DNA of 52,905 nucleotides from Anaerolineales bacterium (GCA_014860745.1 JACZJC010000054.1:1-52905); one strand, 5' to 3'. Shown: positions 44,091-51,545, counted from the stretch's first letter. Notes: generated from the letters alone by a model not told the origin. Numbers and translations: made by a program.

Positions 44091-44130
44091 AATCAACGCC
44101 CATCTCTCAAAAGAGATGGGCGTTGATTTT
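44090..44130 (+). terminator. Strong terminator of regulator copy 3
   Basis: Perfect 18-bp stem (AAATCAACGCCCATCTCT with its complement) and a CAAA loop, ending in TTTT. It begins at the last base of the stop codon. Confidence 0.85.
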
Positions 44131-44315
44131 AATCAGTCCGATACACGATCATGCAACAATTCCTTGCTTTGTTGAGTATACGGGAGGATTTATTACTATT
44201 TCCACTCATTGAATATTACCTGAAACGTTTTCTATTACCCCTGTCAACAGATTAAAGTCTATGGATTACTCGCTGAGTATGGCAGGAAAATAAGAGAAGG
44301 AAGTTGGAACAATAG

Positions 44316-44630
44316 TCGAGCTACATAAAAAATATTATCCCTATCGCCCTGCAAAAAGAAAAACACTTTTTAGTTCCCCAAGCCGCGGAGGCTTGTAATA
44401 AAACTTCAAGACAAATCAGAGCATGGATTCGGAGAGGCGAACTAGATCTGTTGAAAATACTATCCTTTTGCCGTATTTATTGTGTTCAGGTCTTGAAGAA
44501 AACCTTCATAAAAAACGTGTCTCACTTTTATCTCTGCCCGTCAGAATTCATAAAAAATGATCAATGTGACCTGACAATAATGCTTAATGGTGAGAGATAT
44601 TACTGTCGGATTATTAAGAATGTAAATTGA
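44316..44630 (+). pseudogene. Start-less open frame with HTH-like segment
   Basis: A 104-codon frame open from 44316 to the TGA at 44628-44630 without a usable ATG, GTG or TTG before its best part. It contains FLVPQAAEACNKTSRQIRAW followed by IRRGELDLLK, a pattern like excisionase/MerR-type helix-turn-helix proteins. The region is AT-rich and probably a decayed or 5'-truncated gene of a mobile element. Just upstream an ATGGATTACTCG recalls the start of regulator copy 3, followed quickly by a stop. Confidence 0.35.
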
Positions 44631-44646
44631 GCAGTATTTTCAGCTA

Positions 44647-44817
44647 TTATCTTCCAATTGCTTCATTGATAATCTCTAGATTAACCATACTGTACAAGGT
44701 TTGCATTTCATATCGAGCATTTTCGCTAATTTCTGGACCAAACTCGAAGTGAAATGCGATGGCTTTTTTGGGCATAACATACTGATGGTAAATGAGTCCT
44801 AGTACAGCAAAGAACAA
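44647..44817 (-). CDS. Possible 56-codon small ORF
   Basis: TTG 44817 opens LFFAVLGLIYHQYVMPKKAI and the frame ends EIINEAIGR at 44647; an internal ATG at 44775 would give 42 codons. It has a hydrophobic beginning and a charged remainder. No convincing ribosome site is seen. It may be a remnant, as the rest of 44131-44830 is AT-rich, decayed-looking DNA. Confidence 0.25.
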   Translation of the reverse strand: MFFAVLGLIYHQYVMPKKAIAFHFEFGPEISENARYEMQTLYSMVNLEIINEAIGR

Positions 44818-44840
44818 TGGTTAATTTAATTTATTGATGT

Positions 44841-44960
44841 GAACCTTTGCGACCGCCATATTTAGGCAATACCAACCTTGCTTTGACCATATATTGTGTT
44901 CCCTTGAGACACCATCGCCAAAGCAATGTTTGGGTGGGCTTGTGCGACGGCAGTTGTCAT
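44841..44960 (-). repeat. mvaD-start hybrid element, copy C
   Basis: Minus-strand ATG 44960 opens MTTAVAQAHPNIAL, then after the Leu codon the sequence runs on, in the +1 frame, as LKGTQYMVKARLVLPKYGG. Compared with copy A, eight of ten differing codons in the first part are synonymous, and most changes in the second part are synonymous in the +1 frame, so both halves look derived from coding DNA. Confidence 0.6.
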
Positions 44961-44992
44961 GTGCAAAGTTTATCACGAAGAGCATTCTCCAA

Positions 44993-45028
44993 AAAAACAG
45001 GGCAGGTTGAACACCCTGCCCTGTTTTT
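44993..45028. terminator. Bidirectional terminator beyond the pentapeptide-repeat gene
   Basis: Perfect 9-bp stem CAGGGCAGG / CCTGCCCTG flanked by AAAAA and TTTTT, so it works on either strand. It lies six bases past the stop codon of the minus-strand gene. Confidence 0.75.
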
Positions 45029-45033
45029 GAGTC

Positions 45034-45474
45034 TCAATCGGTGAGTATCACCCCTGCTGCCTCAAGGTCGAATCCATTTGGCCATTGAGTGAATTTATTA
45101 TATTTCGCCCCGTTCAGATTTATTCCGCTCAGGTTCGCCCCGGTCAAGTTGGCATGGCTCAAGATCGCGTTGGATAGATTGGCTCCGCTTAGGTCGGCTC
45201 CGCGAAGATTGCTGCCGCTCAGGTCAGCTTCCATTAACGCGGCGCCATGAAAATTAGCATCGCTCAAGTCGGCATCTTCCAGATTGGCTTTGCTCAAGTT
45301 GGCATAGCGCAGTTTTGCTTTATCAAGGAAAGCTTGATTCAGGTTTGCTTCGCTTAAATCTGCCTTGCTCAAATCAAGCCCGCTTAAGCTGGCTTTACTC
45401 AAGTCGTATCCTGCCAGATGCAATGGTTTCGGTTCGCTTAGTAGTGCGTTGAGTTCTTCCTTTGTAAATTGCAT
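45034..45474 (-). CDS. Pentapeptide-repeat protein
   Basis: A 146-residue protein made almost wholly of A(D/N)LxX repeats: about twenty consecutive pentapeptides such as ADLSEANLNQAF and ANLSNAILSHANL. These fold as a right-handed square beta helix. Some members mimic DNA and bind gyrase, but most have no known role. It is 26 bases downstream of the acyl-AMP ligase on the same strand, possibly in one transcript. Confidence 0.9.
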   Translation of the reverse strand: MQFTKEELNALLSEPKPLHLAGYDLSKASLSGLDLSKADLSEANLNQAFLDKAKLRYANLSKANLEDADLSDANFHGAALMEADLSGSNLRGADLSGANLSNAILSHANLTGANLSGINLNGAKYNKFTQWPNGFDLEAAGVILTD

Positions 45475-45499
45475 TGATTTGCCTTTCAGAATTTAACCA

Positions 45500-47182
45500 C
45501 TAGTTTATTTCAAGTTCTTTCAAAAACTTTTCTTTATTTGCAGAGCGTGCAGTCTTGCCGCTCGATGTTTTGATGATCCATTTATCGTCAACAACTTTGA
45601 CGTGACGTAAAGCAATGGCGGAGCTCTTCGTCACATGCTTGCGGATGGCGTCCGCGATCGCCTCTTGTTCTGACGGGGAAGTTGATTCTGCTTCGGCGAT
45701 AATCACAACCTCTTCGGTGCCTTCTTCTTCGTCGTACATGCCGAAGGCGACGGTGCGTCCTTTGTGGACGCCGAGCACTTCGCATGCGAGCGACTCTAAA
45801 TCTTGCGGGTACACGTTCTTGCCACCAACGATGATGAGGTCTTTCTTTCTTCCTGAAACATACAATTCGCCATTGGCAATGTAACCGTAGTCACCTGTCA
45901 GATACCAACCGTTCTTAATGGCGGCTTCAGTTGCGTCAGGGCGGTTGAAGTATTCGGTCAGCATGCAGTCACTTTGCACGGCGATCTCGCCAACACTTCG
46001 ATTTGGCAGGTCGTTGAAGGATTCGTCCACCACGCGGATTTTTGTATTCGGTAGGGGATGCCCGGACGAAGTCATCTTCATCGAAGGCTGACCAGCTATC
46101 GGCGGAGTCGCGAGGCGCTGGGTCATGAATGTTTCGCGGTCGATCTCATCCACGGCGGGCGTTCCATCCAGCGGACTTTGAGTCACGGCGAAGACATTCT
46201 CCGCCATGGCATAACATGTTTGCAGCGCAGACTTCTTCAAACCGTATGCGGAAAATTTTTCAAAAAAGAGATCATGGCTTTCAACATGCACTGGCTCGGA
46301 GCAATTGATGATGGCACGCCATGATGAAAGATTCACGCCTTCGAGATTGCGCTCGCGAATTTTATGGGCACAAAAGTTGTAGGCGAAGTTGGGTAACCAA
46401 GTGAGCGTGCCTTTGTATTGTGAGATGGCTTGATGCAGTTTGTACGGCGCGCGCACCCAATCAAATGGCGACATGTTGACGAGCGGAATGCGCAGGAGCA
46501 CGGGCAGGAGGAAGCAGGCGATGAAACCCATGTCGTGATAGAGCGGCAGCCACGAAACAATGACATCCTTTTCAGGATCGATGTGGATCGTTTTACCGTA
46601 CGATTCAAGTTGGTTGAGAACAGCGCGATGAGAAAGCGCAACACCTTTTTGCAAGCCGGTCGTGCCAGATGAATGTTGAAGGACGACGATATCTTCAGGT
46701 GATGACTTGAAGCCTTGCAGAGATTCAAAGTTTGGTTCGGCTTCCGCTTCGACCGTGCTGGTGAGAATTACATGGCGAACGGAATTACCTTCAACAAGCG
46801 CGCTGCGGACTTCTGCTTCGAACTCGGGGTAAGTGACGATGGTGGTCGGCTTGGTGATGGAGATGAGCGAAGCGAGGTCGGCGCGGTATTTTTCGGGCGC
46901 AAGTTTCTCGGTAAGGAAGGGCATGATGGACGGAATTGCACCGTGCAGGATGGCTCCCCAAAATGAATAGATGAGGTCTTCGCCATGCTGCAAGATGAGG
47001 ATGACCACCTCGCCGGGTTTGATTCCTTCACGGGCGTAGGTTAATGCAAAACGATTCGCGCCGTGGATCAGGTCGCGATAGGTGATCGGTTTATCAGGCT
47101 GTCCCGCATGTTGCAGGATGATGCTGGTCTTGTCAGGGATTTCTTGGTAGGAGCGTTGGAGGAGGTTGGGAAGTGTGGTCAT
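45500..47182 (-). CDS. Fatty-acyl-AMP ligase (FAAL-like adenylating enzyme)
   Basis: A 560-residue ANL-superfamily enzyme. Core motifs are the P-loop LQHSSGTTGLQKGVALSH, WLPLYHDMGFI (typical of FAALs and related ligases), NWYLTGDYGYI-type Asp (YLTGDYGYIANGELYVSGR) and the late Lys in TSSGKTARSANK. It would activate a fatty or other carboxylic acid as acyl-AMP and load it on the carrier protein encoded upstream. The ATG at 47182 is chosen for the conserved N-terminus MTTLPNLLQRSY. It lies 76 bases after the ACP stop on the same strand and is the DltA counterpart of the proposed acylation locus. Confidence 0.88.
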   Translation of the reverse strand: MTTLPNLLQRSYQEIPDKTSIILQHAGQPDKPITYRDLIHGANRFALTYAREGIKPGEVVILILQHGEDLIYSFWGAILHGAIPSIMPFLTEKLAPEKYRADLASLISITKPTTIVTYPEFEAEVRSALVEGNSVRHVILTSTVEAEAEPNFESLQGFKSSPEDIVVLQHSSGTTGLQKGVALSHRAVLNQLESYGKTIHIDPEKDVIVSWLPLYHDMGFIACFLLPVLLRIPLVNMSPFDWVRAPYKLHQAISQYKGTLTWLPNFAYNFCAHKIRERNLEGVNLSSWRAIINCSEPVHVESHDLFFEKFSAYGLKKSALQTCYAMAENVFAVTQSPLDGTPAVDEIDRETFMTQRLATPPIAGQPSMKMTSSGHPLPNTKIRVVDESFNDLPNRSVGEIAVQSDCMLTEYFNRPDATEAAIKNGWYLTGDYGYIANGELYVSGRKKDLIIVGGKNVYPQDLESLACEVLGVHKGRTVAFGMYDEEEGTEEVVIIAEAESTSPSEQEAIADAIRKHVTKSSAIALRHVKVVDDKWIIKTSSGKTARSANKEKFLKELEIN

Positions 47183-47186
47183 GAGT

Positions 47187-47255
47187 GGACGATGGACGAT
47201 AGACCACAGACGATGGACAAGCAATTCATGGTCAATCATCCGTGGTTTGTGGTTG
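47187..47255. repeat. GACGATGGACCATAGAC-type imperfect inverted repeat, copy 1
   Basis: Runs of the words ATGGACGATAG, ACCACAGACGATGGAC and, in reverse, ATCCGTGGTTTGTGGT. A related copy is at 51474-51541. The two bound the acylation genes. Confidence 0.45.
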
Positions 47256-47258
47256 TTT

Positions 47259-47504
47259 TTACTTTCGCGATTGAATCAGGCTTGCCAATTGATTGAGATT
47301 ATCAAACGTCTCGGCATTCAATTCAGTATCTTCGATGCGGACGCTGAAGGTGTCTTCGATGAAGAGCGCGAGGTCCATCAAGCTGAACGAGTCAATCAAT
47401 CCGCTTGAGATGAGGGCTTCGTCCGCAGTGATGATCTTGCTTGGCTGTTTAAGAATTTTCTCAGCAATGAATTTTGCGATGGGGTAGATGATTTCAGGTG
47501 TCAT
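47259..47504 (-). CDS. Acyl carrier protein
   Basis: An 81-residue acidic four-helix carrier. The phosphopantetheine site is in SGLIDSFSLMDLALFIED (Ser of D-S-F instead of the usual D-S-L). The C-terminal helix is FDNLNQLASLIQ. It carries the acyl group made by the ligase to the MBOAT at the membrane, as DltC does in the Dlt system. Confidence 0.9.
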   Translation of the reverse strand: MTPEIIYPIAKFIAEKILKQPSKIITADEALISSGLIDSFSLMDLALFIEDTFSVRIEDTELNAETFDNLNQLASLIQSRK

Positions 47505-47536
47505 AAGTTAAATCCTTTTTATTTTTATATAACCCC

Positions 47537-47657
47537 GTTGGTTGAGTAGGGCGGGTGTTCGTCCCGCCCATATCGAAACCAACAGTTAATGAAAAGTACT
47601 CTATTTATTGGTGGTTTCGATACGCCCTCGGCTATCGCCTCGGGCTACTCAACCACC
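47537..47657. repeat. Inverted pair of a ~45-bp GGTTGAGTAG...ATCGAAACC element
   Basis: One copy runs 47537-47581 (TTGGTTGAGTAG ... ATATCGAAACCAA), the other, reversed, 47610-47657 (GGTGGTTTCGATAC ... GGCTACTCAACCACC). Each has an internal hairpin (GGCGGG..CCCGCC or CCCTCGGC..GCCTCGGG). This is a small palindromic repeat family, between the ACP and lipoprotein genes. Confidence 0.6.
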
Positions 47658-47665
47658 GGATTGCA

Positions 47666-48601
47666 TTACTGCTCTTGCAAGCCCATTCTTACCGCATCCA
47701 ACGCCTGCAAGGCAGTCAGGTTCCGCCAGGGCCAGCCGCTGAGCATGTTCTTGGGTTTATCAAAGAAATTGCGCGAGAACGAGAGATGGAAACCGTCGTT
47801 CAATTCAGTGGAATGTCCGTGGTTGGGCAGGGGTTGCAGTGCCGCCCAGAGATTCCATAACGGGATGTCGTATTCTACGGCAATTTCCGCAATTTCGGCG
47901 TTAATGCTGTGGTCACCTTCGAGATTGTCGCCCTTGGTAGCAAGGATCGGAACCACGCCCTGCTCAATCGAATACTCAATGATCTGGCGCATGTATTTGC
48001 CGTAATCATCGGCGGGGCGGTCATTGAAGTTGGTTTCCAAACTGATGATGGCAATACTTGGGTTGTGAAGTCTAAATTCACAAGCAATCGGATTTTCATT
48101 CTTTTCGCATTGCTTCGGATCAGCCCGCAAAGGAGTCAGAATCGCGGCGACGTTATATCCATCACGCATGGCTAAACTCGTGCGCGAGAACGAGCCTTCG
48201 TAATAATCGATTGTATCTTGCAGGTAAGCATATTCACCGAGGTTGTACGCACCGTCATTATCAAAGTCTACTAAATAGAAACCCGTGTTAGTTTGGCAAT
48301 CGCCCACTTTGGAGAAATGATTTGGGTCGCGTCCGAGTTCTTGCCCGCGTTTGTAGATTTCTCTGGCAGTGTCGGTCACTTCGGGGACGATGGGCAGGGA
48401 CATCCATTCATCCGCCGCCAGCGTTGGGCGCGGTGTGGTAACCACAACCTTGGTGGCTGTGACGCTCTCTTCTATTGCAGTTTCAGTGATCTTAACTTCA
48501 GGCACAGTTGTTGCTTCTGCTTCAGTTTGTGATGCTTCAGATGTGCTTGTGCAGGCGGTTAGCAAAACAAGCAGTAATAACAAGGTGGAACGGAACTTCA
48601 T
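47666..48601 (-). CDS. Lipoprotein of SGNH-hydrolase type with GDC in place of GDS
   Basis: A 311-residue predicted lipoprotein (lipobox LLTAC, Cys about residue 17, then a Thr/Glu-rich linker). The fold resembles SGNH hydrolases: block I FSKVGDCQTN has Cys where the nucleophile Ser is usual; ISLETNFNDRP holds the Asn region; DGFHLSFSR holds the Asp-His pair. It lies between two members of the putative acylation locus and could transfer or remove an acyl group outside the membrane, or merely bind. The Cys substitution makes function uncertain. Confidence 0.7.
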   Translation of the reverse strand: MKFRSTLLLLLVLLTACTSTSEASQTEAEATTVPEVKITETAIEESVTATKVVVTTPRPTLAADEWMSLPIVPEVTDTAREIYKRGQELGRDPNHFSKVGDCQTNTGFYLVDFDNDGAYNLGEYAYLQDTIDYYEGSFSRTSLAMRDGYNVAAILTPLRADPKQCEKNENPIACEFRLHNPSIAIISLETNFNDRPADDYGKYMRQIIEYSIEQGVVPILATKGDNLEGDHSINAEIAEIAVEYDIPLWNLWAALQPLPNHGHSTELNDGFHLSFSRNFFDKPKNMLSGWPWRNLTALQALDAVRMGLQEQ

Positions 48602-48620
48602 TTAAACTCCTGTTGATATT

Positions 48621-48735
48621 ATGTCATTGCGAGGAGGGCGCTTTCCCTGACGACATCGTACCCGTAAGGGTAAGCAATCCCCTGCAATCAGGAGGTTGCT
48701 TCGGGCAAAGAGCAAGGGAGCCCTCGCAACGACAT
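48621..48735. repeat. MITE-like palindromic repeat, copy 1
   Basis: Ends ATGTCATTGCGAG and CTCGCAACGACAT form imperfect terminal inverted repeats (12 of 13). The interior shares GGAGGTTGCTTCGGGC with the copy at 49850. No coding capacity. Confidence 0.7.
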
Positions 48736-48736
48736 A

Positions 48737-49840
48737 TTATTTGCAATTTTCCAAAATATAAGGCGCGAGGTTTTTCGCCAGCAAATTCTCTTCCGCAGGC
48801 GTGAGATGAATTGCGCTGTTGGTGAATTCATCCGCAGGGACGATGTTCCACAAGTCCACATACGTCCAGCCGTTTGCCTGGCTCAACATCGTCATAATCT
48901 CGCGGTAATCGTCATACGCCCAGCGGGGGTAGAAAAAATTATAGCGGATATCGCTGTTCGCGCCCGAACTTATTAACATCGGCTCATTTACGAGCAGCAT
49001 GGGCGTTTCGCCCACCACGTTGAAACCCGCCTCCAACGCATTGATAGCAAGTTGGTCTTCGGTCAGCGGCGCGATCAGGTCGTGATAACTATCGTCCGCT
49101 TCGAAATCGGTTTGGGCTTTTTCGTAATCGGACGGATAGACCTGGTCTATCCCAGTGGCGGACCACATCACGCCATAAATTTGCAAGCGGAAGAAGTCCG
49201 CCCATGAGCGACGATCACCGACAAACGTTTTCTCCCATAAGGATTTTTTCTTGAAATTGGGATCGTCCGCCTCGACTCTTAACTGGTAGTTGGTCGCCAG
49301 TTCCCGAGCCTTTTCTTCATTGTTAGCCACCAGCGGCGTGGACGTTTGCTTTTCCAGCGGGAACGCATCCAGCGTGGTCATCCAGATGACGAGGTCGGGG
49401 TCATATTGCATCGCATACGATAGAAGCATGACATCTTTAGTCAGTGAGATGGTCGGGTACCCCAAGTTATACGCGCGGACATTTTTTCCGCAGGCGTTGA
49501 GGTTATCTTGGTTGAGTTGTCCTGCCAAGGTTTCTTCTGGTTTGAGCAACGTACCCCACACCGACGAGTCACCGACAATGATGACGCGGAATTCATCGTC
49601 GGCTTTGGGTGTGCCAGCGATGACATGTGAGGCGAACATTGCGTCGAGGTCAAAAAGGCTGAGGTTGTACGATTGCTTGGGATTCTCGCCGAAGGGCAAT
49701 CGCTCCCGCCCTGGGTAGAAGACGTTGTATAGCGAGAATTGTCCAACACTCGGCTGCCATGCGGCGATGACAAGGTTGAAGAGCAGGAATAAGAGCAGTC
49801 CTTTGATGAGGATGTTGAGGGGTTTGATGGGTTGGTTCAT
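48737..49840 (-). CDS. Membrane-anchored SGNH-type protein (DltD/AlgX-like role)
   Basis: A 367-residue protein with one N-terminal membrane anchor (GLLLFLLFNLVIAAW) and an extracytoplasmic SGNH domain. Block I is VIIVGDSSVWGTLLKPEETL with the catalytic Ser, and the C-terminal NSAIHLTPAEENLLA holds the His. Such proteins encoded next to MBOATs transfer acyl groups to cell-surface polymers (DltD, AlgX/AlgJ, PatB). It is 95 bases downstream of the MBOAT and is flanked on both sides by MITE-like repeats. Confidence 0.82.
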   Translation of the reverse strand: MNQPIKPLNILIKGLLLFLLFNLVIAAWQPSVGQFSLYNVFYPGRERLPFGENPKQSYNLSLFDLDAMFASHVIAGTPKADDEFRVIIVGDSSVWGTLLKPEETLAGQLNQDNLNACGKNVRAYNLGYPTISLTKDVMLLSYAMQYDPDLVIWMTTLDAFPLEKQTSTPLVANNEEKARELATNYQLRVEADDPNFKKKSLWEKTFVGDRRSWADFFRLQIYGVMWSATGIDQVYPSDYEKAQTDFEADDSYHDLIAPLTEDQLAINALEAGFNVVGETPMLLVNEPMLISSGANSDIRYNFFYPRWAYDDYREIMTMLSQANGWTYVDLWNIVPADEFTNSAIHLTPAEENLLAKNLAPYILENCK

Positions 49841-49849
49841 GTAATTACC

Positions 49850-49935
49850 ATGTCATTGCGAGTCTTCGAGAAGCAATCCTCAACTGAGTAGGAGGTTGCT
49901 TCGGGCGAAGAACCAGAGCGCCCTCGCAACGACAT
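49850..49935. repeat. MITE-like palindromic repeat, copy 2
   Basis: Same terminal repeats as copy 1 (ATGTCATTGCGAG ... CTCGCAACGACAT), 86 bases. Its inner end coincides with the stop region of the MBOAT gene. Confidence 0.7.
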
Positions 49936-51368
49936 TAATGGGCTCCAAACAATTTCAAAATTACCTGCCACGAGGTGACGGGCGACGAGAGCGCGAAGAA
50001 GATCCATCCAATGGCGACAAAATGGAAGGTGAGTAAGATTCCGCTGATGTTGAGGATGGCTTGTCGTGTTGGTGTGGTCGCCCAAGCGGCGGCTTTGACT
50101 TTGGTGGCGTCATTCCAGCGGTTGTGGATGAAGAGTCCCAGCCCGTGCCACAAGCCCCAGAGGGTGAAGTTCCAAGTCACTCCATGCCAGAAGCCGATCA
50201 GCAGCATGGTGGTGACTTGGGTCAGCAGGATCATCGTCGGGATGGACATCGGTTTCTGCCAAGACCTGAGCCAGCGGGTGATGGGATTAAAGAAATACGC
50301 GCGGAACCACTGGGTGAGAGTCATGTGCCAGTTGTTCCAGAATTGAGTCAGGTTGGGTTTGAGGTAGGGCGAGGCGAAGTTCTCTGGCAGTTTGATTCCG
50401 AGCAATTGGGCGATGCCAAGGGCAATGTTGGTGTAGCCGCTGAAGTCGAAGTAGATCTGGAAGGTGTAGGCGTAGACGATGACCCACATCCAAAACGTGG
50501 AGGTGACTTGAGTTGCGTTGGTGTCGTTCAGAGCGATGAGAGCAAGAGCATCAGCGATGACGAATTTTTTGAACAAGCCAAGCAGCAGACGTTGACCAGC
50601 GGGATAAAAGGTTTCAAAGTATAGACCTGCAAAGGGAGCGCGGAGATCTTTAATGAAACGTTCAAGGCGGTCAATGGGACCGGCGGTAAAGGCAGGGAAG
50701 AAGATGACGTAGGTGATGAATTCTCCCACGTCTACGGAGGGGAAGCGACCCGATTGTTTATCGCGGATGGTGTGGATGAGTCGGAAGGCGACGTAGGAAA
50801 AGCCCAACCAGCGGAAGTCGTTAATGGAGACGTTGGTCAGTGATTGACCTGAGAGTGTGCGAAGGAAGGAACTGAGCCAGAGAGATAGGGCGGGAATCTT
50901 GATGAGGAGAAAAAGCCCGATGGTTAGAACCAAGCCCACCGTTAAGAAAGAAGCGCTGAAACGCGTCAGACGAGATAAGGCTAACAGCGTCAGTCCTGTT
51001 ATCAAAAAGATGAGGAGAGTCGTTTTGAGTTGGGGCGGGCGCGAGGCGGTGAGGAGTTGGAAGTCTGCGGAGAGGAAGCGGGTGAGGTTGAGGAGTAGGA
51101 CGACGCCAGCGACGATGAGAAGGATGATGATGTTTTTGCGTTGCTTGCGAGTCTCATCGTCGGCGGTGATGTACCAGGTGAGGACGACGAGCACGAGTGT
51201 GGCGAGGGGAGCCCAGAAGTCGGCGCCGCGGATGGGGAGGGCGGGTTGCAGCCAGAAGATGACGACGACACTGGCGATGAGTAGAAACCACGTCCGCCCG
51301 CGGTGGCGCAGGAGTGACCCCCAGAGGAGTGAGGCGGCGGCGAGAATCAGGATGTTTTCAAGCGCCAT
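49935..51368 (-). CDS. MBOAT-family membrane O-acyltransferase (DltB/AlgI-like)
   Basis: A 477-residue protein with about 11-12 transmembrane helices. The family core is complete: YFDFSGYTNIALGIAQLLG, NFASPYLKPNLTQFWNNWHM, then FWHGVTWNFTLWGLWHGLG, whose His is the catalytic residue. MBOATs of this type move an acyl group across the membrane for attachment to surface glycans or teichoic-type polymers. The ATG at 51368 abuts the stop codon of the microprotein gene (0 bases between), implying tight coupling. Confidence 0.92.
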   Translation of the reverse strand: MALENILILAAASLLWGSLLRHRGRTWFLLIASVVVIFWLQPALPIRGADFWAPLATLVLVVLTWYITADDETRKQRKNIIILLIVAGVVLLLNLTRFLSADFQLLTASRPPQLKTTLLIFLITGLTLLALSRLTRFSASFLTVGLVLTIGLFLLIKIPALSLWLSSFLRTLSGQSLTNVSINDFRWLGFSYVAFRLIHTIRDKQSGRFPSVDVGEFITYVIFFPAFTAGPIDRLERFIKDLRAPFAGLYFETFYPAGQRLLLGLFKKFVIADALALIALNDTNATQVTSTFWMWVIVYAYTFQIYFDFSGYTNIALGIAQLLGIKLPENFASPYLKPNLTQFWNNWHMTLTQWFRAYFFNPITRWLRSWQKPMSIPTMILLTQVTTMLLIGFWHGVTWNFTLWGLWHGLGLFIHNRWNDATKVKAAAWATTPTRQAILNISGILLTFHFVAIGWIFFALSSPVTSWQVILKLFGAH

Positions 51369-51473
51369 TTAGAAGCCTTGATAGATCCACGTCGGGCTCG
51401 AGTCTGCGGTGAAGATGACGAGTGCGATGAGGATGAGGCAGAGGAGGAGGGCGAGAAGGTTTTCGCGTTTCAT
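51369..51473 (-). CDS. DltX-like 34-residue membrane microprotein
   Basis: ATG 51473 opens a 34-codon frame that ends directly at the MBOAT start. The product is a charged MKREN start, one transmembrane helix (LLALLLCLILIALVIF), then TADSSPTWIYQGF at the C-terminus. In Dlt operons DltX is likewise a short one-helix protein ending in a conserved F-I-Y-x-x-F motif whose Tyr takes part in acyl relay; W-I-Y-Q-G-F has the same pattern. Too short for default gene callers. Function is inferred from motif, topology and position. Confidence 0.7.
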   Translation of the reverse strand: MKRENLLALLLCLILIALVIFTADSSPTWIYQGF

Positions 51474-51541
51474 GGACGATAGTCGGCAGACGATGGACCA
51501 TAGACGATCTTTTCCATCGTCCGTGGTCCGTCGTTTATGGT
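51474..51541. repeat. GACGATGGACCATAGAC-type imperfect inverted repeat, copy 2
   Basis: GACGATGGACCATAGACGAT and, after CTTTTCC, its near complement ATCGTCCGTGGTCCGTC form a hairpin directly upstream of the microprotein gene. Related to 47187-47255. Confidence 0.5.
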
Positions 51542-51545
51542 CGGT

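Noticed and set aside
45034-45474. Quinolone-resistance (Qnr-like) assignment for the pentapeptide-repeat protein
   Set aside because: Only the generic repeat is visible; no Qnr-specific loops or length.
47537-49935. CRISPR array
   Set aside because: The repeats are palindromic, few, irregularly spaced and lie between genes; no spacer pattern or cas gene is present.
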